From NCBI GenBank assembly GCA_030762175.1, contig CM060838.1, forward strand, positions 21,386,001 through 21,450,000: DNA of 64,000 nucleotides, written 5' to 3'. The notes beneath the pieces are model-generated. The model did no database searches. It worked only from the letters and a program-made list of their open reading frames with translations, and had not been told where the DNA came from. The position numbers and the translations under genes were made by a program. The DNA comes from Metallyticus violacea (Eukaryota; Arthropoda; Insecta; Mantodea; Metallyticidae). Positions within the stretch are counted from its first letter, which is position 1. Every line of letters starts with the position of its first letter. Positions 23,998 through 35,857 of the stretch are shown piece after piece.

Positions 23998-26160
23998 CAA
24001 GCTCGAGAAATTGTAGGAAAAATTATAGCTGCGTGTGATGAATTGAGAAGAGGAAAAAAATCAGCACATAATTTAAAACAAACATACGTGTATTCCACTA
24101 TATCGGCGTTTCTGTGAGAACAAGTAAACAGAATAAGAAGAGAAGGGATTGAAGCCGGCTAGTCTTCTCTGTCTACGCCAGGAAAACAGAAATTGACTGG
24201 AGCATACAAAAGTGAATTCTTTGAGTGATTATGACAAGCATGGAATACGCTGCGCCATAGACGAATTTTATTTAATGAGAAAATACGAGGGTAGGTCCAT
24301 AAGTTTCCGGCCTCGCTGATAAGGGTTATCGCCTTCACAAAAGCCTTATCTGGTGTCATACCTTAATCTGCTAAGTAAGTAATTGCAGCTAGAACTTCCA
24401 CTGTGTTCAGTTCAGATATAGTTGCATACACAAGGCTGTGTATAGAAGATTGTAACATGTTCAAAATGGAGTTTTGAGTTGTTATTAAGTTCTTCAATAA
24501 AAGGACTTACTCCAAATGAAATTAAACAGAAATTAGAGACGGTGCGTATGGGGATGCACCCCCCTCATATTCTACCGTAAAAGAATGAGCCAAACATTTT
24601 CGAATGGGGGCAGAAAGCATAGAAGACGAAGAGCGTGCAGGTCAGCCCTTGGAGGTGCTCACTCCTGAAAACATCGCTCTTGTGGAAGGAGAAATGGAAG
24701 ACCTGCGGCCCAAAGTTACAGAAATAGCAGCAAGGTTGGGCCTTTCTAAAGCAACAGTCCTTCGAATTATTCATGAGCATTTAAATATGAATAAGTTTAG
24801 TGCAAGATGAGTGCCTAGATTCTTTCCTCAGGCCAAAAGCAGCAACGTGTCATCTGTTGTCAGGCATTTTTGAAGATCTGCCGTGGCAACGAGAGAGAAG
24901 TTCTGCAAACCATTGTTACTGATGATGAAATTATGGTCCTCTACAATGATCTGTTGTCCAAAAGAGAATCAATGGAGTGGCAGATGTAAACCTGGTGAAG
25001 CACCGCCTCTAAAGGTCAAGGTCACTCAAATCAATAATAAGAATGGTTACAAATCGTTCAATCTTATTCTCTTCCCAAATAAATAGATCCGCTGAATGAT
25101 AACTTTCCCCCTATCATGGCCACAATCTTTTGGGACTGTGAAGGAATACTTTTCATTGACTTCAAGGAGAGGAACACCACAGTAAATGAGGAGTGCTATG
25201 CTGGCCTATTGCACAGGCTACGTGCTTCCATCAAAGAGAAAAGGCGAGGAAAACTGAGTGATGGTGTGCGCCTCCTTCACGACAACGCGCCTATGCATAC
25301 AGCTCTTGTTTCAAAGGAAACTGTGAAGAAATGTGGCTTGAAAGTGAAATATAGTTTTGTCTTTATCATACCTAGAGAATGGTTAGGCCCGAAACTTATG
25401 GACCTACCCTCATAAGTTCCTACATGTTCAAAAGTGCTATATGAGAATCGAAAAAGGAATAATTTTCCTTGGAGGTACATTTTCTGAGAAGAGTTGTTAA
25501 AGAAATGGACTACAAATGCAAAAAGTGCCAAACTCTAAGGAAAATATTAATTTAAAAACCAAATATAGTGGAATGGTGCCGCAAGTATCTGAAAGCAATA
25601 AGGCACTTTAGGGAACAGTATCGTTCTATCGCATACGTTGATGAAACTTGGGTAGATAATGATTTAAAAATTAGAAAAATCTGGCAAAGTGAAAGTCAAC
25701 CGGACGTATTAACTGAACCGAATTTCGCTAACCGTCTCATTGTCTTCCATGCAGGATCCGAAATTGGGTTTATGAAAATTTCATAATTACTTTTTCAAGC
25801 AGGTAAAAGCTGGGGAGATACCATGTCAAATAAATTTCAGAAACTTTGGACTTAGTTAATCGGCTCCTCTTCAACCTCTCAAAGATTGATGATGTTGTTA
25901 TGGAAAATGCTCGAAAATGTTCAGGAAAACAAAAGCCCTTCGAAATGCGCCAAAAGAAGAAGTAATATTATGGGTACAAAATAATAAAATGTGAAAATGT
26001 TCAACAGACATGAGAAAATCTGAACTGAAAATATTGATAGAGATCCATAAATGGCAATAAGTGTTTCATGTTGACGCAATATTAAAATGGTGCATAAAGA
26101 AGCCCCCATGCATGTTTGAACTGAACCCCATTGAGCCTGCATGGTTCAAAGAGAGAAAAA
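23998..26160 (+). pseudogene. decayed DDE transposase gene, interrupted by a mariner
   Basis: On both sides of the mariner at 24286-25412 the plus strand encodes pieces of one IS630-Tc1-mariner-type transposase common in insects. The left part reads AREIVGKIIAACDELRRGKK, then VNRIRREGIEAG and SSLSTPGK (helix-turn-helix and linker). The right part reads VEWCRKYLKAIRHFREQYRS and YVDETWVDND (first catalytic Asp, about 25637), then NRLIVFHAGSEIGFMKIS. Near 26121-26145 ELNPIEPAW carries the conserved NPIE with the final catalytic Glu. Stops and frameshifts are frequent, especially between 25790 and 26110 where the second Asp cannot be read. TIRs were not identified, so both limits are approximate. 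Confidence 0.82.
24286..25412 (+). mobile_element. mariner copy 2, both TIRs present, transposase C-terminus deleted
   Basis: Terminal inverted repeats of about 28 bp begin CGAGGGTAGGTCCATAAGTT and end AACTTATGGACCTACCCTCA, with TA on both sides. The plus strand encodes the helix-turn-helix (KVTEIAARLGLSKATVLRII, in 24604-24810), a first catalytic region TIVTDDEI near 24910 in another frame, FIDFKERNTTVNEE, and the second catalytic region RLLHDNAPMHTA (about 25268-25303). The frame then runs from KKCGL into the 3' TIR, so the segment with the third Asp (PDLAPSDY in copy 1) is deleted. Length is 1127 bp, shorter than a typical 1.3-kb mariner. Non-autonomous but could be mobilised in trans. Confidence 0.93.
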
Positions 26161-26164
26161 TGTT

Positions 26165-28303
26165 TCTTTAGAAATAAATAATGTTTCTCACACATACTTT
26201 TCTTCCTTCGTCCCCTGAACACCAATCCCTTTGTGGGATTTGTAAATACGCATATATTCGATATTAATCAAAACACAAAGTTAATGGTATACATTAATAA
26301 ACATATTAAAATTAAGTAATATGATTATGATAGTAAACTAAAATAAAATCGATGTTCAATACTCTACTAGAGTTTCTTAAAATATAACACATAAACTAAA
26401 AACATGCAAATAATCAAAAAGCTTTTTGAGAAGTAAAAAAATGAAGAATGGTATTTTTTAACAAAAGCCTGGCAGCTCATTTCTCTTGATTAACTGGTGG
26501 CTGAGAGATGCAAAGAACGGATTGTGTTTCGGTAGCAGTTTAAAATGGCGATTGTATTAAACAGCTCTGTCCCTCTGATAATTTTAAATAGTTCTTCAAT
26601 ATTCTAAGACTTAAAAAGAAATATTACACGTAAAAATTGACTTTGGAACAATTGATACCGGGCATATAATTTGGGTACTCGAAAGAATTTAGTGCCTCCA
26701 AACTAAATATTAATACTTCTTGATATTGTTACAACTCTGCGGAAAATTCGGGAGGGCCCAGGTACTCTGTCCGCTAGGAGTCTTATGAAGACGGTTGGGT
26801 TAAAATAAGAGTGGGGAAACTGGGTAAAGCAGGGGTTACTGAAGGATGTCATTGAAGTTTCATTGTTACTTTAGAAGGAAAAACAAGTGAAACGAATGAC
26901 TCAATTAAGGAAAAAAAAAGAAGACTTCTCTGATCTTGCCCCTCTTTTACTTGACGTGAATAAACAAAGTAGATAGAATTTTCAGAAAGTAAGTACTAAA
27001 TTATATTTTATTAATTCGTTATTAAGTTACGAAATGCTAAGCATTTTAATTTAAGCCTGTAGGTGAAAATATTTTCTAAACTCATCATAGAACCAGGACC
27101 ACTGTGTGGTACTGTTTACACTTCTCCTGATATGAAGAGTAGATCTAGTGTGCAAGTGTTTGCTGATATAGGCATGTCTAATAATCTTTATTTGGTTTTT
27201 AGCATGCCTATCTGCTTTCAGATGTTCTATTTCATTCAGTTTTAAGCGAGGAACTTTTTATTTCTGTTGAAAGGCGCAAACGCAAGAGCTGTTAAATATT
27301 TGTTTACGCTACCCATAAACTACGCGTTCCTCCGACTAGCCATCTCTCTAGCCTACAACTATAGTGTGCATATAAGATGGTTGGTGAATAAGAATATTTA
27401 GAAGCAAAATGTTGTGAGAGCACAGAATCGCTACTTCTACAGCCACGTGAAGCCCGAAGTCTGTATTTATAGTCGTTTTAAATTGTGGCAGTTAAGTTTT
27501 GACTATTAACTTTGGAAATATTATTTATACCTATAAAATTGTAAATGCTTTGTTATCAAAAATTTATCTAAATAACTAATTCTACTGTACTATATAAATT
27601 ACACCCTTCCTTAGCTCCGATGATATCAATTTTTTCCCTTCCTTATATCATGATAATATATTTTATTGTAATAGTCTGTATTATTGTAATGTTAAAGATA
27701 TTTCTTTCAACTGTGTTTGAATAAAAAATCAACGCTAAAGGTGTTTGATATATATGTATGAAGTATTTAATAAAAAATACAGTTTTATACATCCTGGAAA
27801 ATGTATCAAAACAGTTGTTGAAATAGGTGAAGTATAAACTGAATGCCATGCTGCGCAAATGCGGATATGAGGCCCAAGGAAGTCGGAGCCAATTAACTGC
27901 ATGTTGATATAAAACTTCATGTTTATTAAAAGGAAAAAGAACCAATATATATAACAGAAGAGGGCAGTTAATTAATTTGGTACGTGGTAACGGGTTATCG
28001 ACAAGTTCCTCCGCACTCAGGTGATGTGGACAGCACAAGAGAAAGTTGGTACTGCTATATTTCTGACATTCCTTCGATACCGGTTTTCAGCAGGTAATCC
28101 GCCCATCGTTGCTAGGTTTAGACTTTGGAGTGGTGCTTGCCTTGGTGGTTAAGTGAACAGAATAACCATCGGCTGCCACCCGATTCGCTTCCTTAGTGAA
28201 ATCTCGGTTAAACGATGGATGCGAATCGACTTCCCGTACTTTGATTTATATCCTACCATTTCTTTGTTCTTATCAACCATTGCGCCCAATTTTTTCCCTT
28301 ATT

Positions 28304-28307
<4 letters not shown>
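26165..28307. other. unassigned AT-rich region
   Basis: No gene or transposon recognised. The 131-codon minus-strand frame 27643-28038 is AT-driven and lacks recognisable motifs. Confidence 0.45.

Positions 28308-28372
<65 letters not shown>
28308..28372 (+). repeat. compound (CT)n-(AT)n microsatellite
   Basis: About 21 CT units followed by about 10 AT units, similar in order to the one at 7803. Confidence 0.95.
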
Positions 28373-28625
28373 CATACAACTACATACGTTGCTTAAATGT
28401 GCATTTTTGCAAGTCTCTTATGATTGTAGCACTATGCACATCTAGATATTATTAATAAACTAAATTTTTTTTTTCAAATAATTGCCAAAACTGGAAAAAC
28501 GTGTAATAAAAATGAAAGCAGTGTATTTTTTGAAACTATATTTAAAAAGATCTGTGATTCTATTAACGCAGTGGTATCTACTGCCCTTTCCACAGAAAAT
28601 TATGAGCATTAAAATCACGTTAGAT

Positions 28626-28831
28626 TTTTATTGATTTGGTTTCTTTACGACACTCTTTAACATCTCAAGTCATCAACGTTTTATTCAATTCAGGACGTAA
28701 AACGGGCGATAAATTTGCTCAGAGTCCTCTTCTTTCAGACTTCAGGTTCTTTTACGTGCCGTAAACCTCCGACACGGGACCTACGGCTTTACTTCCGTTC
28801 CGAAGGAAGCCATACTTAGGATTTTTACACA
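28626..28831 (-). mobile_element. SINE-A copy lacking the tRNA head
   Basis: The reverse complement gives TTCCTTCGGAACGGAAGTAA, then AAAGAACCTGAAGTCTGAAA and the 3' end. The element stops at an A run near 28831, before the tRNA-like region. Confidence 0.85.
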
Positions 28832-28839
28832 AAAAAAAA

Positions 28840-29930
28840 AGCATTAGGGTTTCTTATCAACATTTTCATAATATCCTTCATAAGAGAACTAGGAAATGTT
28901 TTAGAAGTGAAGCACTTGCTTGTAATAGTATTTTTTTTCTTTCTCATCTCTAGGAACTTTATTTTATAAAACGTTAAATAAGCATTTTGCCTTGATTTAA
29001 TTCTGTATTTTATGTAAGAATGGTATTCAGCACTCCATGATTTGAGAATATTTTACGTTTTCCTTTTCTCTTTTTCCAACTAGAAAGATTGCGTGTTTCT
29101 TTTGTTTTTTCCATGCAGTTTCTTCGTTTACGAGCTCGCGGTTTTATCATAATGCAGATGTAAATATAACTTTGTCCGCATAGTGGAAAAGGGTGTGACC
29201 AACAAACTGAAAGCTTTTTATTACACACCACTAGAAAGGTGCTGTAGTTTGCGCAATAAACATAGCAATCTGAATAGTTCGTACAGGATCTGATGGTGGC
29301 ATAGTGAATGTAAGAAAGGCCACACAGTGGACGGTATGACTGCAGTTCTACACTGCTTTCCCCACGTCTGTAGGTCCATTTTTCCTTTCGGAAAGTTTTA
29401 TTTGCATAGGTTGTACATTACGCTTGCCTCAATGGTTAACGCCAGGCGTTAATTAATGCAAATCAAAATGGCACGAAATCACACCATAGCCAAGGTCAAG
29501 TTTAAGACGTGACTTTTACACTTCATAATTTTCTTTCGCGTTTTTGTTCTCTGAAATGTAAATTTTTGTATAAGAAATGGCTTGCATATTTTGTAAGATA
29601 CACGTTTGCAAGAACCAAAATGTGTATTACCTCAAGACCCTCTAGGAATGCTTTGTCTTCTCACTAGGAAGTAAAGTTTACTAGGCTTAGGCATTTTTTA
29701 AAACGTTCGCTGCTTTTCGATTATGCAAAAATGCTATTGAAATAAATATCTGGCGATTTAATTTTCAAGACAATTTCTTCAGGTTAATGGAATAACTAAT
29801 TGATTTTTCTAAACATTCCTGAAAACCTTTCACTGATCCAACTAATGCAATTTAGTATTAAAATAATATTCTTTTACCTCTCAGTTTTTACAAACCCATG
29901 CTCTCATGTCGTAAGTAAATATCGCAAGTC
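28840..29930. other. unassigned spacer
   Basis: No gene or element recognised. Confidence 0.5.
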
Positions 29931-29937
29931 CGTCCTG

Positions 29938-30144
29938 GTGGCGTAGTGGTAACCATACTTGCCTGATAAACCCAAGATGACAGGTTCAAACCCGGCCAGG
30001 ATCGATGGATTTTTACGGGCGTAAAAGAATCTCAAGCCTGAAAGAAGAAGCATCTGAGCAAAATTTATCGGCCGTTTCACGCCCAGATTTGAATAGGACG
30101 CTGATAACCTGAGAAAAGAGGGTTCGAAAATAAACCAAATCAAT
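29938..30144 (+). mobile_element. SINE-A copy with internal deletion
   Basis: Intact tRNA-like head (GTCCGTCCTGGTGGCGTAG, B box GGTTCAAACCCGGCC). After the GGGCGTAAAA segment about 90 bp of body are missing and it resumes at AATCTCAAGCCTGAAAGAAG, ending in AATAAACCAAATCAAT. Confidence 0.88.
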
Positions 30145-30149
30145 AGGTT

Positions 30150-30924
30150 ATGCACTTTTATTGTTAAAAGCTTTATGATGAATTTGACCACTTGGTCTGA
30201 ATTGTGATGTCTAACAGTTTGCTCAGCTTTCATAGCATTATAATACTCAGTTGCTCCACTTTTAATGTATTTCTTACATTTTTTAAAAAAAAAATTTGAA
30301 GGTTGTATCACACTATGCTTTAACTAAACTTATCAATGTTTCTGGTGGTGTTAGGCAACAACGGATAAATATAAAGGTAAAAGTGCAAATTACAGAATGT
30401 TGTTTCAGACTTCATATATCTCTTTATTGCGAATCTTGGTAACCTAGTAAACAACGCCCTTTTAACAAATTTAAATGTGATGATCTTTATTTAATTGTGT
30501 TACTCGAAGAAATGTGTAGAGCTTTTCAGAGAAATTATATTGAAAATTTAATTCTTTGTATATCTCTGCTAATGAAATATTTACGTTTATTTAATGTGTA
30601 TGTAATTATGTAACGTATATGTAAGAAAATAATATATAAATAAAGGTGTTTTACTGCACATGTAATAATATGGGCGCAGAGTATATTAAAACAGCTGGTT
30701 TTGTTAGCACAGGTCTTGAAATATTTTGTACTGATACGATGCTTGTCCAATGGGAAATGTTAATTAGCTTGTGTGCCTTGATTACACAGGACATGTCTAA
30801 CAACTGAAAGAACTCAGGTTCGATACAATTCCTGGGATGTGTCTTAAATTTTAGATATATTCAGATCTCTGGATAAAATAAAGCGCTTATTCCCTAGGAA
30901 TTGGAGCAAAATTAATTATCGATG
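30150..30924. other. unassigned AT-rich spacer
   Basis: Nothing recognised. Confidence 0.5.
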
Positions 30925-30926
30925 TA

Positions 30927-31506
30927 CAGTGAGGTCATCTGAGTAACGAGGCGCCCGAGCACTGCTACTCATTGAGAAAGTGCCGCCGTTGCAAGTGGAA
31001 AATGAGGGATAGTCGCTGTGCATAATGTTACATTATTATTTATATTTTTACTGAATGCACTTGATACGTTATTTAAAACTGATTAAATAAGCATGAACAT
31101 GCGTTTAAAAGTGATATTGAAAATGATGCCCCTCAGCGTCAATACATTGCCGGCAACTGCGTAGTAAATTCCTATATTTCATCCCTAAGAACACATTTCT
31201 TGTCGTTCGTAACATTTTTAACAAGCTGACGAACAGTATCTCTGCTCGGATATTTTCTTGCACATGTCTGCAAGAATCCGTTTTCATATAGATATTGTAC
31301 ATTAAAACCGTTCAAAATTGTATTTATATAATGACAAAACAATCGAAGAACAATAAACACACAATTTACACCAAATTAAAGCACCAAGTAATTTACGAAC
31401 GATTAACCAAAGTCTCCCTAAAACTAACGACAAGCTGCTACCTGCACATGCATTATGCGGTGTTACAGTCGCTATCCGCTGACCCGTAAATCAAATAACC
31501 TCACTG
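30927..31506 (-). mobile_element. family C TIR element copy 1, core-deleted (580 bp)
   Basis: The ends are inverted: CAGTGAGGTCATCTGAGTAA at the left, and the reverse complement of the right end reads CAGTGAGGTTATTTGATTTA. TA lies at both sides (30925-30926, 31507-31508). The minus strand encodes IYMKTDSCRHVQE and KYPSRDTVRQLVKN in adjacent frames, a DUF4817-like helix-turn-helix. It then runs to CRQCIDAEGHHFQYHF and a stop, equivalent to CIDADGGHFEQLL in family B. The catalytic core is absent. Architecture and terminal CAG/CTG plus TA match family B while the sequence is different. Confidence 0.85.
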
Positions 31507-31508
31507 TA

Positions 31509-32109
31509 GTAACTTCAGTTAAGGGTACCCATATACAAATTTATTAACTTCTATATTTATAATCAGATCTAAATAATTGTTACCACATTCTGGCCTGTGT
31601 GTTGCAATATTCGTGTGCTAAGTTTCATTATAGTAGATTAATAAATTATTTTTAAAATAACTTAAAATGTTTTAATTAAAATTCATAAACCAATGAGAAA
31701 TTATATTATTTGCTTAGACTAGCAGTTAATAAAAAACACTCAGATTTAATATTACGAGCCTGAATTCCATTCTGTGGAAATGTGGGTTGGTTTTGGAGAA
31801 ACTTTAATGGATCAGTTGTGAATGAAAAATTAAATTGACCTTAAATTTTCTTTAAACATTTTTTTCATAACTACAAATATTAGGTATAAGTTTATTTTTC
31901 TAAACAGAATAAAACCAATGCATAATTCTATCCTTCTATATGCTATGAACTTCTATGTCGAACGGTTTAGGATTAATGTATACATCTAATATCTACATAA
32001 ACTATCTCTATGCCCATTTGTTCATACTATTCTCTCTTTTATTATTTTGAAACTGTTGAATTGGATTGTTGAAGACACAGGAGTATATTTAGGTACTTCA
32101 GTATTTTCA
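31509..32109. other. unassigned AT-rich spacer
   Basis: Nothing recognised. Confidence 0.5.
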
Positions 32110-32400
32110 AGGGCTGTGGTCCCTGACATTGTTTCTAGGTAGGCCATCCTGCAAGGAGTTCGAGGTCCTCGGAAGGTGCCGGGGCAGAAATTTTTCCAAA
32201 GCGCAAGCCACCGTCACACCGCAGGACAATTCGTGGAAATAAAAATCCATCCCACCATTCGCCTAAGCTACCAGAAAAACCAAGAAAAAACGCAAAGTCA
32301 GAATGGCAGGCCTAACGAACTTGAACCGAGTCCCAGACGTTATCGGCTAAGTCGCCCCGCTGTTAACCCAGATAACTCAAACTGGCTTACGAATGGTACT
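32110..32400 (-). mobile_element. possible third SINE type (reverse orientation)
   Basis: The reverse complement contains a tRNA-like B box (CTCGGTTCAAGTTCG) preceded by GCGACTTAGCCGATAACG. A SINE-like body follows with TTTTCTTGGTTTTTCTGGTA and GCTTAGGCGAATGGTGGGAT. I found no second closely matching copy in the window, so the family call is tentative. Confidence 0.42.
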
Positions 32401-32553
32401 TTTGCAGGTTAACGCTGATCTAACATAATGAGCGTTCTAGCTGTTATTGTCAGCTTTTTAAACGCTTCTGTATAAGGCGTACTCGGAGTATGTGAAAACA
32501 GAAGCGCGAGTGACAAGAAATGTATTTGTTATGTACTCATACCAACATAAATA

Positions 32554-32890
32554 CAGAGAGTGCCAAAAAATGTATACACACCTCAAGCAAAGAAAAAAGT
32601 ATGTTAACATATCGACTTAGAATTATAAAGTTACAACAATTAAACAGCTGCTCAAAATGTCCACCATCGGCGTCGATACACTTCTGAGTATGTTGAACTA
32701 CTGATTGAGCAACGCTTGCGAGTGTCCTCAGAGATTGCAGCACATGCCGTTTCAATTTCTTCCCGAAGTGCTGCCAGTGTAGCTCGTTTTCTAGGTATAC
32801 AACACCCTTAAGAGTTCCCCATAGGTATAAGTTCAACGAGGTTAGAACGCGGTGGAAACTCAATTGGACCTCTTCGTTCTATTCTGTGCG
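32554..32890 (-). mobile_element. family B element copy 4, truncated
   Basis: The left TIR (CAGAGAGTGCCAAAAAATGT) follows TA at 32552-32553. The minus strand encodes LYLWGTLKGVVY and, after small indels, VAQSVVQHTQKCIDADGGHFEQLF. The third-Asp motif and N-terminus are absent; sequence homology stops near 32890 where a SINE-B piece begins. Confidence 0.85.
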
Positions 32891-32899
32891 TTGGAGTCT

Positions 32900-33018
32900 T
32901 TATGAAGTCTGAGGAAAATCTGCACAAAACCTCAGTCAAAGAGGACGGTCATGGCGGGAAGCGAACCCCACACCTCCCACTCACGAGTCCATGCCTTACT
33001 TCGACCACACCTCAAGTC
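32900..33018 (-). mobile_element. SINE-B head fragment
   Basis: The reverse complement gives GTGGGAGGTGTGGGGTTCGC (B box) and GAGGACGGTCATGG-like head sequence plus the start of the body (TCAGACTT). Wedged between family B copy 4 and a SINE-A copy. Confidence 0.65.
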
Positions 33019-33020
33019 CT

Positions 33021-33260
33021 TGTTGATTTGTTTTACTTATGGACGCTCTTTAACATCTCAGGTCATCAACGTCCCATTCAATCCAGGACGTGAAATGGCC
33101 GACAAATTTTGCTCAAAGATTCCTTCCTTCAGGCTTGAGGTTCTTTTACCTGCCGTAAATGTACGACATGGTTCCGAAGGAAGCCATACTTGGGATTTTT
33201 ACACACGAAAAATTCATTTATCCTGCTCGGGTTTGAACCCGCAATCTTAGGTCTACGCCC
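33021..33260 (-). mobile_element. SINE-A copy, truncated in the head
   Basis: The reverse complement shows the B box (GGGTTCAAACCCGAGC), a body shortened around the GGAAGCC segment, and the usual 3' end GGGACGTTGATGACCTGAGA. The first half of the tRNA-like head is absent. Confidence 0.87.
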
Positions 33261-33261
33261 T

Positions 33262-34062
33262 CAAGATCCCTTCGAACATCCTGACTTTGGGTTTTTCGTG
33301 ATTTCCTCTGGTCACTTACGCGAATGCTGCTTTCTCCCATTTCTTATCATTTCATTCCGTTGCTTCTGTAGCAGATCTAGGACAGTTTCTCACTGAAGAA
33401 ATCCACCATACAGCATTCGGCATAAGAGTTCAGTATATAAGCTTACTCTTGTTAACAACTTTGGAGAGAGACAAGAAGAAAACGGTGCCACATGCCTAAA
33501 ACAGTTACAGTGACCTTGTGACAATTGAGTCTCTTCCTCTCTCTCTCTCTTTTATGTCAATGTCAGAAAACTTACACATTGTATTACACAATGTTGTTAT
33601 GCTGGGTAAATTCAAAATAAAACACGTTGCATTGTGCCTTAAGAAAGATTAGTATAAATTACCGCTGCTTAATATAATACATATTCATTATAGATATATT
33701 TCTGTTAACTGAGGAGAGGGTTAATGTTATAAAAACGTTTATTTAACTTATAGTAACTCATCCGTTTTATAATTTTATTATTGTTATTATTTGCTTTTGC
33801 ATTATTAGGTGAGGTTATGGTCCTAAATTTTTCAGTCTTGGAGCCTGTTAAAATGATCGTTTTTATTTCGTTAAGACAAGACACTATAGAATGTTGCGCT
33901 TGGGAATTCACATGGTTAGTTCAGGTTGGAAGGGAATCCCTATATATCCATACATACCTCTAACAACAGCTTTTGTTTTTATAAAAATGCATTACAGGAA
34001 ATAAAATTTAGTAGTTAATAATTTTTACAAAATATTCCGATCATGCACTCAAAGCTCCATGA
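33262..34062. other. unassigned spacer
   Basis: Includes a short CT-rich patch near 33530-33550. No gene recognised. Confidence 0.5.
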
Positions 34063-34063
34063 A

Positions 34064-34872
34064 CGAAGGTAGGTCGGTAAGTTTCCAGCCTCGCCGATAA
34101 AGGATATCGCCTTCACAAAACCCGTATCAGGTATCATACCTTATCTGTTAAGTAAATAATGGCAGTTGCAACTTCCGCTCCGCTGTGTTCAGTTGTTCAG
34201 ATATAGTTGCATAAAAAAGGCGGTGTGTAGATTACAGTGACATGTTCAAAATGGAGTTTCGAGCTGTTATTAAGTTGTTCACAAAGAAGAACTCACTCCA
34301 AATGAAATTAAACAGCGATTGGATGGTGTATATGGGGAAGCATCCTCCTCATATTCTACCGTAAAAGAATGAGCCAAACTTTCCCGAATGGGTCGAGAAT
34401 GAAGACGAAGAGCATGCAGGTCTGCCCTTGGAGGTGCTCACGCCTGAAAATATCGTTCTTGCGGAAGGAGAAATGGAAGTTCTGCGGCTCAAAGTTACAG
34501 AAATAGCAGCAAGGTTGGGCCTTTCTAAAACAACAATCCTTCGAATTATTCATGAACATTTAAACATGAATAAGGTTAGTGCAACATGGGTGCCTAGACG
34601 TCTTTCCTCAGTCCAAAAGCAGCAACGAGTCATCCGTTGTCAGGCATTTTTGGAGCTCTGCCGTGGCAAAGAGGGAAATACTCTTCTTTGACTTCAAGGA
34701 TAGAAACACCACAGTAAACGAGTACTGTGCTGGCCTACTGCACAGACTACGTACTTCCATCAAAGAGAAAAGGAGCGAAACGCTGTGGTGTGCGCCTTCT
34801 TCACAAAAACGTGTCTGTGCACAAAACTCTTGTTGCAAAGGAAGCTGTGAAGAAATGTGGCTTTAAGGAGAA
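34064..34872 (+). pseudogene. mariner copy 3, 3'-truncated, internally deleted
   Basis: Same subfamily as 24286-25412. The 5' TIR begins CGAAGGTAGGTCGGTAAGTT. The helix-turn-helix is readable (KVTEIAARLGLSKTTILRII, in 34428-34691). Sequence then jumps from ELCRGKEG directly to the equivalent of FDFKDRNTTVNE, so a block present in copy 2 (containing the first catalytic Asp) is deleted here. The second catalytic region is degenerate and similarity ends after GSCEEMWL near 34866. No 3' TIR was found. Inactive. Confidence 0.88.
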
Positions 34873-34873
34873 A

Positions 34874-35532
34874 CATTCCGCCCATTCTTCTTCATGAAAG
34901 TAACAATACACTTCCTGGGATTAGATTTGAAATCTTCAACAATGTTAAATTAACTATTAACAAAGAAGAACACAAGACAGTGAATTTCTCTACATTTGTG
35001 TCTGGTCTGCCTCAGATTGACTTAACCTGCTCTCAGAATGAGCAGGTGTTATTGTCAAATCGGAGTCAGAAAAAAAATTGGGACTACCGTACCCTTTTAA
35101 GCTCTGTAAGGTATGTCATCTTTTCGCTGGCATGAGCTAAATCTCTGTTTGCTTAATTGGTCTAAACTGGTGTGGAACAATTGCCATAGCCCTGCTTAGA
35201 GCGTGTCTGGAATAACACGAAGAGAAGTAGAGGGATGAACAATTCTTTTGGCCAACATTTCCAAATTGTTAGCATCGTTACTCCTTCTCCATGGTTCGCG
35301 GCCACTGACCAAGGCATTTTTTGCAATTTATGTTATTAGAGATTTATTATCTTAAATTCTAAGGAGGTTGCTTTTTTCCTATTATATTGCATTTTTAAAC
35401 TTAACGTTTGTAACTGAAAGACAGGCGTGTTTTATATTAATCTTTTATCTTTATCTGTACCACTGGTACATAAAGGATTACTCTTTAATGCCTCATTGTC
35501 GCAGCGCATTCGGAAAGAAATTTTCTCCTCTG
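34874..35532. other. unassigned spacer
   Basis: A 92-codon frame at 34857-35135 overlaps the mariner end and has no recognised domain. Confidence 0.45.
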
Positions 35533-35540
35533 ATATGCGC

Positions 35541-35848
35541 GTCGGTCCTGGTGGTGTAGTGGTTACCATACTTGCCTCCTAAACCCAAGATCGCGGGTTG
35601 GAACCCGGCTAGGACCGATGAATTTTTTCGGGAATAAAAATCCTAGGTATGGGTTCCTTCGGAAGGGAAGTAAAGCCAGTAAAGCCGTGGGTCCTGTGTT
35701 GTACATTTACGGCACGAAAAAGAACCTCAAGCCTGAAAGAAGAGGCCTCTGAACAAAATTTGTCGGCCGTTTCACGCCCTGAATTGAATGGGACGCTGAT
35801 GATCTGAGATGTTAAAGAGCGTCCATAAATAAATCAATCAATCATCTA
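35541..35848 (+). mobile_element. SINE-A reference copy with target-site duplication
   Basis: Near-consensus head GTCGGTCCTGGTGGTGTAGT, anticodon-arm-like CTTGCCTCCTAAACCCAAG, B box GGGTTGGAACCCGGC and complete body. It ends ATAAATAAATCAATCAATC and is flanked by ATATGCGC on both sides (35533-35540 and 35849-35856). A short tandem duplication (AGTAAAGCC twice, about 35668-35686) distinguishes it from other copies. Confidence 0.95.
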
Positions 35849-35857
35849 ATATGCGCT

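Noticed and set aside
28153..28455. 100-codon frame with Ser-Leu repeats
   Set aside because: Produced by the (CT)n-(AT)n microsatellite.
32951..33250. 99-codon plus-strand frame
   Set aside because: Antisense SINE-B/SINE-A sequence; the same peptide words recur at other SINE-A copies.
35541..35620. tRNA gene candidates at the SINE-A and SINE-B heads
   Set aside because: They have A- and B-box-like sequence, but each is fused to the same SINE body and flanked by target duplications, with poorly paired stems. They are retroposon heads, not functional tRNA genes.
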